A program made the position numbers and the translations under genes. A model generated the notes under the pieces. That model made no database searches. It saw nothing but the letters and a program-made list of their open reading frames with translations, and was not told where the DNA came from. 64,000 nucleotides of DNA from Bacillus sp. OxB-1 (lineage in GTDB: Bacteria > Bacillota > Bacilli > Bacillales_A > Planococcaceae): assembly GCF_000829195.1 (NCBI RefSeq), contig NZ_AP013294.1, positions 3,421,001-3,485,000 of the forward strand, written 5' to 3'. Positions 32,816 to 41,618 of the stretch are shown here, piece by piece (the first letter of the stretch is position 1; every line of letters starts with the position of its first letter).

Positions 32816-33802
32816 TTATGCTTGCACCGGTTTATTAATTGTATGGACGGGCAACAGTTCACCTGTCAAGATATCTTCGACAGGGACCGCTTCTTCCACC
32901 CAAGTTTTTGGTGGCATGGCACCCCAGAACGTGGCCCGCTGCGGATCTTCGAGGTTCCATTTGATCGGCTCCCAATCCGGGTCGTTTGTGAAGTAGTCTC
33001 CTGTATATAATTCCATCCGGTTGCCGTCTGGATCGCGGACGTAAACGAAAAACGCATTCGATGTGCCGTGTCTGCCCGGAGAACGTTCGATATTCGCGTA
33101 ATAGCCAAGCCCCGCCAAATGGTCGCATGCGTCCAAAATCGATTTCGCATCATCCATCCAGAAACCTGTATGGTGGAAACGTGGACCTTTATCGCTGATG
33201 AGCGCCAAATCATGGACACTTGGCTTTCTGTGCATCCAAGCCGCCCAAATCCTTTCATCCTCACCATGCCCTTTTACTGTATACTCAGACGTCCGAAAAC
33301 CGAGATTTTCGCTGTACCAGGCATAGAGCTCGTCGATGTTCGTGATCGTGCAGTTCGCATGGTCAATCCTTTTAATCTTCACATTGCCTTGCAAATGATA
33401 TTTTTGGAGCATTCTTTCTGCTTTATCCATTTCAAAGAAGAATTCAACTGGAATACCGCCTGGATCTTGGATGCGCAATGCACGGCCTTGCCCTTTTTCC
33501 TCTCCAGGTTGAACCCAGCGCTTTTTCACGCCTAGCTCTGTAAATAGTTTATCAAGCTCATCCAGATCGCTGTCAGCGCTTACACGATACGCAATATGCT
33601 TCAAGCTGGCCTGCTTGCCTTTCGTCAACATCAATGTATGGTGGTTGGCATCTTCCAAAGCCCGCAAGTAGATATGATTTTCATCTGATTCCGTCTCGAT
33701 GAATCCAAGTCCTTCACAATAGAAATGTCTGGCCCGCTCTAAATCCGTCACCGTTACTTCTGCGTGATGCAGCCGGACAATGTCGAAGTTTTTCTTTGTC
33801 AT
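32816..33802 (-). CDS. hpaD: HpaD, homoprotocatechuate 2,3-dioxygenase
   Basis: 328-residue extradiol ring-cleavage dioxygenase of the vicinal-oxygen-chelate type, like the Brevibacterium/Arthrobacter HPCD enzymes and unlike the LigB-type HpaD of E. coli. Metal ligands: His148 (IDHANC), His210 or 211 (RFHHTGFW) and Glu264 (RMELYTGDY); acid-base His197 (SVHDLAL). It opens 3,4-dihydroxyphenylacetate to 5-carboxymethyl-2-hydroxymuconate semialdehyde. ATG at 33802 follows AGGAGG; an upstream in-frame extension is not needed. Iron or manganese use cannot be told from sequence. Confidence 0.94.
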   Translation of the reverse strand: MTKKNFDIVRLHHAEVTVTDLERARHFYCEGLGFIETESDENHIYLRALEDANHHTLMLTKGKQASLKHIAYRVSADSDLDELDKLFTELGVKKRWVQPGEEKGQGRALRIQDPGGIPVEFFFEMDKAERMLQKYHLQGNVKIKRIDHANCTITNIDELYAWYSENLGFRTSEYTVKGHGEDERIWAAWMHRKPSVHDLALISDKGPRFHHTGFWMDDAKSILDACDHLAGLGYYANIERSPGRHGTSNAFFVYVRDPDGNRMELYTGDYFTNDPDWEPIKWNLEDPQRATFWGAMPPKTWVEEAVPVEDILTGELLPVHTINKPVQA

Positions 33803-33910
33803 TTTTACTCCTCCTCTGATGTGATTGATTTCATTATAAACTCTCCCCTTACTGGAGAGGCAATAGTTATCTGAAAGTTTAGCTCCACTCATTACATTAG
33901 CAACCTATCT

Positions 33911-34807
33911 TTATAATGGAGAGGCTTCTGTCAATTGCGGCTGTTGAAAGGTTTCCAGAAAGCGGCTTGCCGCCTTTGATAAATACCGGTCCTTCAACCA
34001 GATGATTGTGCCTTCCGTTTGAATAAGGCAATCTTCGATCTCGGTAATTTGCAAATCTTCATATAGAAGGAATTCAACAGTGGACTTCGGCAACATCGCA
34101 TAACCGATCCCTTCCCGCGCCAAAGAAAGAAGCATCCCGGCATCCGGGCACTCACAAATGATGGATGGTTCAAAGCCGTGCTTTGCACACTCATCCAAAA
34201 TCAGTTCGTATTGTCCCCTTCCTTTAACTCGATGGAGCAAAAGCAAAGGCAGCTCTGCTACATCTTTCATACGGATTCTCTTTTTTTGATTCCATTTTTT
34301 CGGCGCGACGAGGACATACGGTTCAGATGGCAATGCAATCGATGAGAAGTCTTCCATTTCCAAAGGCATCCGGACAATCCCAAGTTCAATCTCCCGATTC
34401 CGTAAGTATTCCGTCATCCGGAACGTATCCCCTTCTTTTAATCTGAACGTCACATCAGGGAACTGCTCTCGGAACTGCCGCAACCTTCCTGGCACATAAG
34501 GGAAACAGGATTTCACCGTGCCGATGGACAGGACGCCTTTCATCCCTTTTGCCACTTCCTCCACTTCCATGAAAGCCTCTTCATATTGAGAGAGCAGCTT
34601 TTTGGATTTATCATATAGCACTTTCCCCGGCTCTGTAAGTTCCAATTTCCGGCCGATCCGTTCAAATAAAAGGACACCCAGTTCTTCTTCCAATAGTTTA
34701 AGTTGCTGGCTCAACGGTGGTTGGGCCATATGCAATTTCTGCGCGGCTTTTGTAATCTGCTCTTCTTCCACTATCGTGACAAAATAGCCTAACCGTTTCA
34801 GGTTCAA
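33911..34807 (-). CDS. LysR-family transcriptional regulator
   Basis: 298 residues with a standard N-terminal HTH (LGYFVTIVEEEQITKAAQKLHMAQPPLSQQLKLLEEELGVLLFERIGRKLELTEPGKVL) and a periplasmic-binding-protein-like effector domain (LSIGTVKSCFPYVPGRLRQFREQFPDVTFRLKEGDT...). TTG start at 34807 with AGGGAGG upstream. It is divergent from hpaB copy 2 and upstream of hpaD, a position typical for control of the neighbouring operon by an aromatic inducer. Confidence 0.93.
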   Translation of the reverse strand: MNLKRLGYFVTIVEEEQITKAAQKLHMAQPPLSQQLKLLEEELGVLLFERIGRKLELTEPGKVLYDKSKKLLSQYEEAFMEVEEVAKGMKGVLSIGTVKSCFPYVPGRLRQFREQFPDVTFRLKEGDTFRMTEYLRNREIELGIVRMPLEMEDFSSIALPSEPYVLVAPKKWNQKKRIRMKDVAELPLLLLHRVKGRGQYELILDECAKHGFEPSIICECPDAGMLLSLAREGIGYAMLPKSTVEFLLYEDLQITEIEDCLIQTEGTIIWLKDRYLSKAASRFLETFQQPQLTEASPL

Positions 34808-34875
34808 CTGTTTTCCTCCCTTCTAAGCAAATTTATATACGAATTAAATATAGTAAACAAACCATATATATATTT

Positions 34876-34889
34876 ATCATATATGATAG
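34876..34889. promoter_or_regulatory. AT-rich palindrome between lysR and hpaB copy 2
   Basis: TATCATATATGATA is a perfect 14-bp palindrome sharing the ATCATATATGAT core with the site before hpaC. It lies about 70 bp before lysR and 110 bp before hpaB. Confidence 0.65.
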
Positions 34890-34998
34890 CACGTGGTATA
34901 TTGTCATTACAACCTTAATTGAATGAAAGGTTCAATAATTCTGATTTGGTAATGTATGCGGTTTCATTATGCAAGGAAAACTGAAAGGAGTTTTACAA

Positions 34999-36480
34999 AT
35001 GGGAGCTAAGACAGGACAGCAGTATATCGATGGAGTCGACAAGGCCCAGGCGAATGTGTGGATCGACGGTGAGCAGGTGAAAGGGAAAATTTCCGAACAC
35101 CCAGCGTTTAAAGGAGTAATGAAAACGCAAGGGGAATTATACGATTTACAATTCGATGCAGATAAAAAGGATTATATGACTTATAAATCTCCGACGACTG
35201 GAAATCAGGTTGGTACATCATTCTTGCAACCAAGAACGAAGGAAGACTTGGAAAAACGCCGCATGATGATCCAGACATGGGCACGCCATAACAACGGGAT
35301 GATGGGACGTTCCCCTGACTATATCAACGCAGGTATGATGGCATACGGTTCCGCTTCTGAAATGTTCGGTAAACAGGACCCGTTCTATCAAAAAAATATG
35401 CAGGACTACTATGAGTATTGCCGTGAGAACGACTTGTCGCTGACGCACACATTGATTCAGCCACAGGTGAACCGTGCATTGAACTCGGCTCAGCTGCCTG
35501 ATCCGTACATCGCTGCGCGTATCGTCGAAAAAACATCTGAAGGGGTTGTCATCCGTGGTGCACGCCTTCTTGCGACACAAGGTGGAATCACTGACGAAAT
35601 CATGGTGTTCCCTTCCACGTTGCTGAAACAGTCAGATGAAGAAAATCCATATGCCTATGCGTTCTCGATTCCGAACAACACACCGGGCTTGAAGTTCATT
35701 TGCCGTGAGTCGTTCGATTATGGAAAATCCAATTTCGACCATCCGCTAGGATCCCGCTTCGAAGAAATGGACTCCATCGTAGTGTTCGATGATGTCGTCG
35801 TTCCTTGGAACCGCGTATTCGCACTAGGCGATGTTCAAGTATGTAACGAAGCGTACAACGAAAGTAACGCAGTTGTCCACATGACACACCAAGTTGTTTC
35901 GAAAAACGTTGCGAAGACAGAATTCATCCTCGGCCTTCTTCAATTGATGGTGGAAACGATCAACATCGGTCAGTTCCAGCACATTCACGAAAAAATGTCT
36001 GAAGTCATCATAGCATTGGAGACGATGAAAGCGTTTGTAACAGCTTCCGAAGCGAACGCGAAAGAAGACCGCTGGGGCATCATGACGCCGGATTTTGGTC
36101 CGTTGAATGCAGCGCGTAACTACTATCCTAAGATCTACCCACGCTTCAGCGAGATCATGCAGTTGATGGGTGCGAGCGGCTTGATGGCGATCCCGAACGA
36201 AAAAGACTTCGCTTCGGAACTCCGTCCTGATTTGGATAAATACCTACAATCGGCAACTGGCTCTGCATATGACCGCGTGAAGCTATACCGTTTGGCGTGG
36301 GATGTCTGCATGAGTGCGTTCGGTACTCGCCAAACTCTATACGAGCGTTTCTTCTTCGGCGATCCAGTTCGTATGGCAGGTGCACTTTATAATGGCTACG
36401 ACAAACAACCTTATGTCGACCATGTCAAAGAATTCTTACAGCGTTCCGAGCAAGGTTCCCTTTCTGGAATCGGCAAATAA
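34999..36480 (+). CDS. hpaB: HpaB, 4-hydroxyphenylacetate 3-monooxygenase oxygenase (copy 2)
   Basis: 493-residue flavin-dependent oxygenase close to the Thermus/Geobacillus HpaB type: MGAKTGQQYIDGVDKAQANVWIDGEQVKGKISEHPAF, WARHNNGMMGRSPDYINAGMMAYGSA, SLTHTLIQPQVNRAL, VIRGARLLATQGGITDEIMV, HPLGSRFEEMDSIVVFDDVVVPWNRVFA and LMAIPNEKDF. It hydroxylates 4-hydroxyphenylacetate to homoprotocatechuate using FADH2 from HpaC. ATG at 34999 follows AAAGGAG. Monocistronic, divergent from lysR. Confidence 0.93.
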   Translation: MGAKTGQQYIDGVDKAQANVWIDGEQVKGKISEHPAFKGVMKTQGELYDLQFDADKKDYMTYKSPTTGNQVGTSFLQPRTKEDLEKRRMMIQTWARHNNGMMGRSPDYINAGMMAYGSASEMFGKQDPFYQKNMQDYYEYCRENDLSLTHTLIQPQVNRALNSAQLPDPYIAARIVEKTSEGVVIRGARLLATQGGITDEIMVFPSTLLKQSDEENPYAYAFSIPNNTPGLKFICRESFDYGKSNFDHPLGSRFEEMDSIVVFDDVVVPWNRVFALGDVQVCNEAYNESNAVVHMTHQVVSKNVAKTEFILGLLQLMVETINIGQFQHIHEKMSEVIIALETMKAFVTASEANAKEDRWGIMTPDFGPLNAARNYYPKIYPRFSEIMQLMGASGLMAIPNEKDFASELRPDLDKYLQSATGSAYDRVKLYRLAWDVCMSAFGTRQTLYERFFFGDPVRMAGALYNGYDKQPYVDHVKEFLQRSEQGSLSGIGK

Positions 36481-36528
36481 AGGAGGATGGTGAATCAAGT
36501 TTCACCTCCTTAACAGTTGTGTAATACT

Positions 36529-36563
36529 AGAGGGTGGAAGTAATCATTCCCCCTCTATTTTTT
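36529..36563 (+). terminator. Terminator of hpaB copy 2
   Basis: AGAGGG (36529-36534) with GGAA pairs with TTCC and CCCTCT (up to 36556), followed by ATTTTTT. A further GGAGG/CCTCC hairpin lies between it and the stop codon. Confidence 0.8.
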
Positions 36564-36590
36564 GGTTTGTAGTAGAGATTCCATTGGGGA

Positions 36591-36714
36591 CATGACAGTT
36601 CGCTCGCGCCATGACAGTTTCCTGACTTGCCATGACAGTTCACCGTTTCCCCATGACAGTTCCGGCTTTTCCCATGGCAGTTCGCTAATTTCCCATGACA
36701 ATCCACAAAATCGC
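36591..36714. repeat. 21-bp periodic repeat array, CATGACAGTT core
   Basis: CATGACAGTT or a close variant starts at 36591, 36610, 36631, 36652, 36673 and 36694. The last four intervals are exactly 21 bp and the first is 19. The 9-11 bp after each core vary. It sits between two convergent genes, next to a 205-bp element. No frame makes a plausible protein. Confidence 0.8.
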
Positions 36715-36772
36715 TTTCATCCCCTCCTTCCGACAGCTCCCACTCCCTATAAAACTATCCCCACACTTAAAA

Positions 36773-36977
36773 AAAGGGGCTGTCCAGAAATTGGATTTTC
36801 CGGTTAAACACGCAAAAAGCAAGGGCTCTGGTCGCTTTCCGCGGGCCAGCCGACGAGCCTCCTCCGGCTTACAGCCGTGCGGGGTCTCGTCGGCCGGCTT
36901 TCCCGCAGGAGTCTCCCGGCGCCCTTGCTTTTTGCTAGTATCCAACTCTGTGCCTGGACTTTTCGGACAGCCCCTTT
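36773..36977. repeat. 205-bp terminator-ended element, copy 1
   Basis: Begins AAAGGGGCTGTCC and ends with the exact complement. Inside are nested inverted repeats (GCAAAAAGCAAGGGC with its complement, GCCGACGAG with its complement). Almost identical to copies at 47009-47213 and 63632-63836. It ends 15 bp before the stop codon of the convergent gene at 36993-38576, which has no other terminator. Confidence 0.92.
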
Positions 36978-36992
36978 TCCCTGTCAATTCAA

Positions 36993-38576
36993 TTAATTAC
37001 CGTAAAGTTCGCTTTCCAGGTTGCCCATGAGTTCCCAGGCCCAGTTCTGAGCTTCAGGAGCTAAAGTTTCTTCGGCATATTCCATCATTTCTTCCACACT
37101 CATATCTTTCAACATGATGGTATCAGCCGATTCGGTTGGCATGTCGACTTTTTTGACGACTTTACTCTTTTGTTTCATTTTCAAGTTATACATATCCGGA
37201 TCCATTGATCCATCGCTGAATGTGAAGTTATGATCTGCGCTCATCGAGTCGCTTTCATGCGTCGCATTTCCGCTCCAAACCACTTCTACATCTTGGTACC
37301 CGTCGGAGAATCCGAATGTCCGTTTAAAGGTACGCTTGGAACCGTCCAGATCCTCTTTCCCTTTGTAGGAGATCTTGACAGCATTCACATCTTCCACTGT
37401 CAAGGTGATCGAGTCTTCCGCTTTCTTGTCTTTCCAAGTCAAGTGGCCGTTGAATTTCAACACATTTTCTTCATCATCAGCTTCCTTGATTCCCATCGTA
37501 TACTTCCATTGTTGCTCGTCTTTTTCCAACAATTGAACGCCTTCCATCAGAAGGGACTCCTCTTCTCCTTCTTCACCGCTCGTCACATCCAAAGAACGTT
37601 TGACGATGTGGTTCGAATCATGCCAGATTGTCGATGTGATTGTGCTTGGTACATCATCGATTGCATCCAAATCTTCGATGGCCGATTCCAAGCCTTCCTC
37701 GTATTGGACAATCATTTCTGTCAAATCACTCGCTGTTACATCTCCCGCAAAAGAAGACATGGCGATTTGGTCTTTGATCAATTCTTTCAGTTTTTCATCT
37801 TTTTGCATTTTTACTAGGACTTTTTCAATCAGTGCTTTGAATTGCTTTTCGTCAAGTTTCATCGTCGACTTCGTTGCTTTGATCTTCTTGTCGAACACCT
37901 CGACTTCTTCTTTCTCGCTTTCAAATGCCTCTTCCGGCAATTCATCGAAAATGAATTTCAAGTATTCTTCTTTCACATAAGTCGTCAGTTCGCTGGCGGA
38001 TGAAAAATCAGTTTCGAACAGTTGGGCGAGACCTAGCTCATCATTCCCCTCATAGTCTTCATCGATTTCCCGCATGATCCGACCGAAATCCTTGTCGTCG
38101 AAACGAATTAGATCATCCGTGAATGGCAATGCCAATAAAGCCTTTTCCGGTGTTGCGAAATACTCCCCCAAATCAATTGAAGTGCTTCCCACTTCAGCAG
38201 ACAATCCGATTTTCGTTTCTTTTTTTACCGGATCGAATACGTTCTGGAGCGTCAACTTCGAACTGTTGACAAGTGACTGGACTTCCTCCATGTCGTAGCC
38301 GATATAAGGATCATTCCATTCCGCTGACAGATCCAATGTTGTTTCTGTCGGCTTTTCCTTCTGGACATCCATCCACTTCATTTCATTTGCATAGCGATCT
38401 TTGAATAGATTACCCATTTGTTGCAATGTAGCACTTTCAGCCAAAAAGTATTGCACTTTCGGAGATTTACTAAATGCGAAATAAGCGGATGCGCTACCGC
38501 CTACAATGATAAGAGCAGCCACGATCAATGCTATGAACAACTTAGGTGACTTCTTTTTCAAGTTCTGTTCCTCCAT
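36993..38576 (-). CDS. Membrane-anchored protein of unknown function (DUF6583-like)
   Basis: 527 residues: a short cytoplasmic Lys-rich start (MEEQNLKKKSPK), one membrane helix (LFIALIVAALIIVGGSASAYFAF, about 13-35) and a large acidic extracytoplasmic domain full of Asp/Glu. It may belong to a Bacillales family annotated DUF6583; I cannot confirm that from memory with certainty. ATG at 38576 follows AAGGGGG. The high acidic content and beta-strand pattern suggest a wall-zone protein. Monocistronic. Confidence 0.7.
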   Translation of the reverse strand: MEEQNLKKKSPKLFIALIVAALIIVGGSASAYFAFSKSPKVQYFLAESATLQQMGNLFKDRYANEMKWMDVQKEKPTETTLDLSAEWNDPYIGYDMEEVQSLVNSSKLTLQNVFDPVKKETKIGLSAEVGSTSIDLGEYFATPEKALLALPFTDDLIRFDDKDFGRIMREIDEDYEGNDELGLAQLFETDFSSASELTTYVKEEYLKFIFDELPEEAFESEKEEVEVFDKKIKATKSTMKLDEKQFKALIEKVLVKMQKDEKLKELIKDQIAMSSFAGDVTASDLTEMIVQYEEGLESAIEDLDAIDDVPSTITSTIWHDSNHIVKRSLDVTSGEEGEEESLLMEGVQLLEKDEQQWKYTMGIKEADDEENVLKFNGHLTWKDKKAEDSITLTVEDVNAVKISYKGKEDLDGSKRTFKRTFGFSDGYQDVEVVWSGNATHESDSMSADHNFTFSDGSMDPDMYNLKMKQKSKVVKKVDMPTESADTIMLKDMSVEEMMEYAEETLAPEAQNWAWELMGNLESELYGN

Positions 38577-38655
38577 TTTGACGTCCCCCTTCTTTAATTT
38601 GGATATGTCATCCAACGTCCTCAGTCATTCTACTATAATAGGAGCGAAAAAGATT

Positions 38656-38690
38656 CATTTTTCGCGGAAATAATCCATTTTTCGCGTTTT
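38656..38690. repeat. Two-copy ATTTTTCGCG direct repeat
   Basis: CATTTTTCGCG occurs at 38656 and 38676, 20 bp apart, upstream of the 36993-38576 gene. It resembles a minimal version of the window's ~21-bp arrays, but two copies are not enough to be sure. Confidence 0.35.
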
Positions 38691-38735
38691 GGATTTCTTT
38701 CCTATTCACTAAATACCTAGTCTTTCAAAGAAAGA

Positions 38736-38768
38736 ACCTTCCATCCGGGAAGATGGAAGGTATTTTTT
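38736..38768. terminator. Terminator downstream of argG
   Basis: ACCTTCCATC (38736-38745) pairs with GATGGAAGGT (38752-38761). The minus-strand side continues into UUCUUUCUUU and the plus-strand side into AUUUUUU. It lies 2 bp after the argG stop region. Confidence 0.8.
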
Positions 38769-38770
38769 CA

Positions 38771-39982
38771 TTATCCTTTTTTTACAGTTTGTTTCTTATT
38801 CACCATACTATGAACTTCAGTAGGAAGACCCCATAGCTTGATAAACCCGACTGCTGCCGATTGGTCAAATTCATCGTCAGCCGTATACGTGGCAAGTTTT
38901 TCATCATAAAGGGAATTCACCGATTTCCGGCCTTCCACGATGGCATGCCCTTTGAACAGTTTGACACGCGCTGTTCCGTTGACGTATTGCTGGGTTTCTT
39001 TAATGAATGCTTCCAATGCTTCGCGTAACGGAGAAAACCATAAGCCGTTATAGATCATCTCGCTTAGCTTATGCGAGATGATTGGTTTAAAATGACTTAC
39101 TTCTTTCACGAGCGTCAAATCTTCCAATTCCTTATGAGCCTTTAATAATGTGATGGCACCTGGCGCTTCATACACCTCGCGCGATTTGATGCCGACCAGG
39201 CGGTTTTCGACGTGGTCGATTCTTCCGACTCCGTGGTTTCCTGCGATATCATTCAGTTTAAGTATAAGTTCACTCAACGAATATTGGACGCCATCCAAGC
39301 TGACTGGCACTCCTTTGTTGAACTCGATCTCAATCACTTCCGGTATGTCCGGTGCATTCTCGATGGAATTGGTCAATCCATATGCCTCCTCCGGTGGCGC
39401 TGCCCAAGGGTCTTCCAAGATGCCGCATTCGTTGGCACGGCCCCAAAGGTTTTGATCCACCGAATAAGGACTTTCGAGGTCGATAGGAATTGGGATGTTC
39501 TTCTGTTTCGCGTATTCGATCTCCTCTTCACGGGACCAGCTCCACTCACGAACAGGAGCCAATACTTCCAAAGAAGGATCGAGTGCTTTGATCGCGACTT
39601 CGAAACGCACTTGGTCATTCCCTTTTCCTGTACAGCCATGCGCCACCGCCGTCGCGTTTTCCTGATGCGCCACTTCGACGAGTTTCTTGGAAATCAACGG
39701 ACGGGAAAGTGCCGAAACGAGTGGATATTTATCCTCGTAATACGATTGTGCCTGCAATGCAAGCAAGACAAATTCTTGCGCAAATTCTTCTTTGGCATCG
39801 ATGACGTAGCTGCTCACCGCACCGACTTTCAACGCCTTCTGCTTGATGAACTCCAAGTCTTTCCCTTCACCGACATCCAAACAGCATGCTACGACTGCGT
39901 ATCCTTGATCTGTCAACCACTGGACGGCAACGGATGTATCGAGTCCACCCGAATATGCTAAAACAACTTTCTTTTTTGTCAT
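38771..39982 (-). CDS. argG: ArgG, argininosuccinate synthase
   Basis: 403-residue enzyme joining citrulline and aspartate with ATP cleavage. The ATP-pyrophosphatase P-loop [18 protein letters not shown] is at the N-terminus, with [41 protein letters not shown] and [25 protein letters not shown] at 39982 follows AAGGGAG. argH, which normally follows directly, is not here; the terminator ends transcription right after argG. Upstream 39983-40207 holds the promoter region; a clear ARG box could not be defined. Confidence 0.96.
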   Translation of the reverse strand: MTKKKVVLAYSGGLDTSVAVQWLTDQGYAVVACCLDVGEGKDLEFIKQKALKVGAVSSYVIDAKEEFAQEFVLLALQAQSYYEDKYPLVSALSRPLISKKLVEVAHQENATAVAHGCTGKGNDQVRFEVAIKALDPSLEVLAPVREWSWSREEEIEYAKQKNIPIPIDLESPYSVDQNLWGRANECGILEDPWAAPPEEAYGLTNSIENAPDIPEVIEIEFNKGVPVSLDGVQYSLSELILKLNDIAGNHGVGRIDHVENRLVGIKSREVYEAPGAITLLKAHKELEDLTLVKEVSHFKPIISHKLSEMIYNGLWFSPLREALEAFIKETQQYVNGTARVKLFKGHAIVEGRKSVNSLYDEKLATYTADDEFDQSAAVGFIKLWGLPTEVHSMVNKKQTVKKG

Positions 39983-40164
39983 TTTATAAAACTCCCTTCA
40001 AGCTCCTGGATGAATGTTTATGCGAATAATAGTATTTTTATAATATCATATCCAAGATGAAACACAATAGATTTTCTATTATTTATTTCAAATTTTATCA
40101 ATCATGAAATAGAAGGTTGGATGCATACAATCCTAAGTATGCACGTCATTTCTAAAACAAAAAA

Positions 40165-40195
40165 ACGGACACACTAATGAATCAGCGTATCCGTC
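40165..40195 (-). terminator. Terminator of gdhA
   Basis: ACGGAxAC pairs with GTxTCCGT (ending about 40195) around a 14-nt loop, with an A-run at 40158-40165 giving U on the minus strand. It lies 13 bp after the gdhA stop. Confidence 0.7.
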
Positions 40196-40207
40196 TATCT
40201 TCTATAT

Positions 40208-41587
40208 TTAGTTGATGCCGTGCGAAACCATCGCATTGGCAACTTTCAAAAATCCTGCAATATTTGCCCCCATGACTAAATCTCCCGGCTTGCCGTATTG
40301 GTCGGCCGCTTCCATACAACTTGTATAAATATTCTTCATGACACTTTGCAATCTTTCATCGACTTCCTCGGTAGTCCAGGAAAGCCGCATGCTGTTCTGT
40401 GACATTTCCATTGCCGAAACGGCCACGCCGCCTGCATTGGCCGCTTTCGCCGGAGCGAATAACACGCCATTTTCTTGGAATAGATGGATCGCTTCCAATG
40501 TGCATGGCATATTCGCGCCTTCTCCGACCGCTTTAACCGAGTTTGCTACCAACGTATGTGCTGCGATTTCATCCAGCTCATTTTGTGTCGCACATGGCAA
40601 TGCGATATCACAAGGTATGGACCAAATACCCGAACAATCCTCATGATATTCCGCATTCGGATGGAATTTTGTATATTCCCAGATTCTCTTATTTTCCACT
40701 TCTTTTAATTGTTTCAATGTTTCCAGGTTGATGCCATCCTTGTCATAGATATAACCGCCCGAATCGCTGCACGCGACCACTTTGGCGCCTAATTGCATCG
40801 CTTTTTCAATTGCATAGGTGGAAACGTTTCCAGATCCAGAAACGATAACTGTGCTGCCTTTGAAGGAAAGTCCTTTCCCTTTTAGCATCTCATCCACGAA
40901 ATAGACGGTGCCGTAGCCAGTCGCTTCTTTACGGCCTAGACTTCCGCCATGCTCCGGATCTTTTCCGGTGAAGACCCCTGCTTCGTATCCGCCTCGTAAA
41001 CGGTTATACGTTCCGAACATGTATCCGATTTCACGCTTTCCAACACCGATGTCACCGGCCGGAACATCACGGTCGGGACCGATATGCCGGGTCAGCTCAG
41101 TGGCGAAACTTTGCGTGAATCGCATGATTTCACGTTCCGACTTCCCTTTTGGATCGAAGTCCGATCCGCCTTTCCCTCCACCGATCGGTTGGCCGGTCAA
41201 CGCATTTTTAAAAATTTGCTCGAATGCAAGGAATTTCATAATACTAACGTTGACGGAAGGATGGAATCGAATCCCACCTTTATATGGTCCTAAATCACTG
41301 TTGAATTGAACACGGAAACCACGGTTCACCCGCACTCTGCCTTGATCGTCTTCCCAGGCAACTCGGAAAGTGATGATCCGTTCCGGTTCTGTAATTCTTT
41401 CAAGAATGCCATGTTCGATGAAATGGGGATGTTGGGAGAAGACGGGGCGCAGTGAATCGAAAATTTCTCTCGTGGCTTGCAAAAATTCTTTTTCATCCGG
41501 ATTTCTCTTCTTTACCAATTCATATACTTCATGAACGTAATCGTTCGCTCTATTTTTGTTTGATTGAACTACATCCATTCTAGTCAT
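40208..41587 (-). CDS. gdhA: NADP-type glutamate dehydrogenase
   Basis: 459-residue hexameric glutamate dehydrogenase of the GdhA (50-kDa, biosynthetic, usually NADPH-dependent) class: FRVAWEDDQGRVRVNRGFRVQFNSDLGPYKGGIRFHPSVN, GQPIGGGKGGSDFDPKGKSEREIMRFTQSF, DVPAGDIGVGKREIGYMFGTYNRL and GSGNVSTYAIEKAMQLGAKVVACSDSGG. ATG at 41587 follows AAGGGA; a TTG at 41593 is less likely. It assimilates ammonium into glutamate. A structured element at 41619-41855 lies in its leader region. Confidence 0.95.
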   Translation of the reverse strand: MTRMDVVQSNKNRANDYVHEVYELVKKRNPDEKEFLQATREIFDSLRPVFSQHPHFIEHGILERITEPERIITFRVAWEDDQGRVRVNRGFRVQFNSDLGPYKGGIRFHPSVNVSIMKFLAFEQIFKNALTGQPIGGGKGGSDFDPKGKSEREIMRFTQSFATELTRHIGPDRDVPAGDIGVGKREIGYMFGTYNRLRGGYEAGVFTGKDPEHGGSLGRKEATGYGTVYFVDEMLKGKGLSFKGSTVIVSGSGNVSTYAIEKAMQLGAKVVACSDSGGYIYDKDGINLETLKQLKEVENKRIWEYTKFHPNAEYHEDCSGIWSIPCDIALPCATQNELDEIAAHTLVANSVKAVGEGANMPCTLEAIHLFQENGVLFAPAKAANAGGVAVSAMEMSQNSMRLSWTTEEVDERLQSVMKNIYTSCMEAADQYGKPGDLVMGANIAGFLKVANAMVSHGIN

Positions 41588-41618
41588 TCGCAATCATCCC
41601 TTTCTTGTATATAATCAA

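Noticed and set aside
36591..36714. CRISPR array
   Set aside because: The repeated part is only about 10 bp and the variable part about 11 bp, far below CRISPR repeat and spacer sizes. There are no cas genes in the window.
36685..37030. Open frames inside the 205-bp element (also at 46950-47262 and 63616-63865)
   Set aside because: The same peptide-like frames appear at all three copies on both strands because the element is repeated; no start signals or conserved family.
39990..40060. ARG box upstream of argG
   Set aside because: A TGAAT half-site is present near 40012, but the second half does not match; too weak to list.
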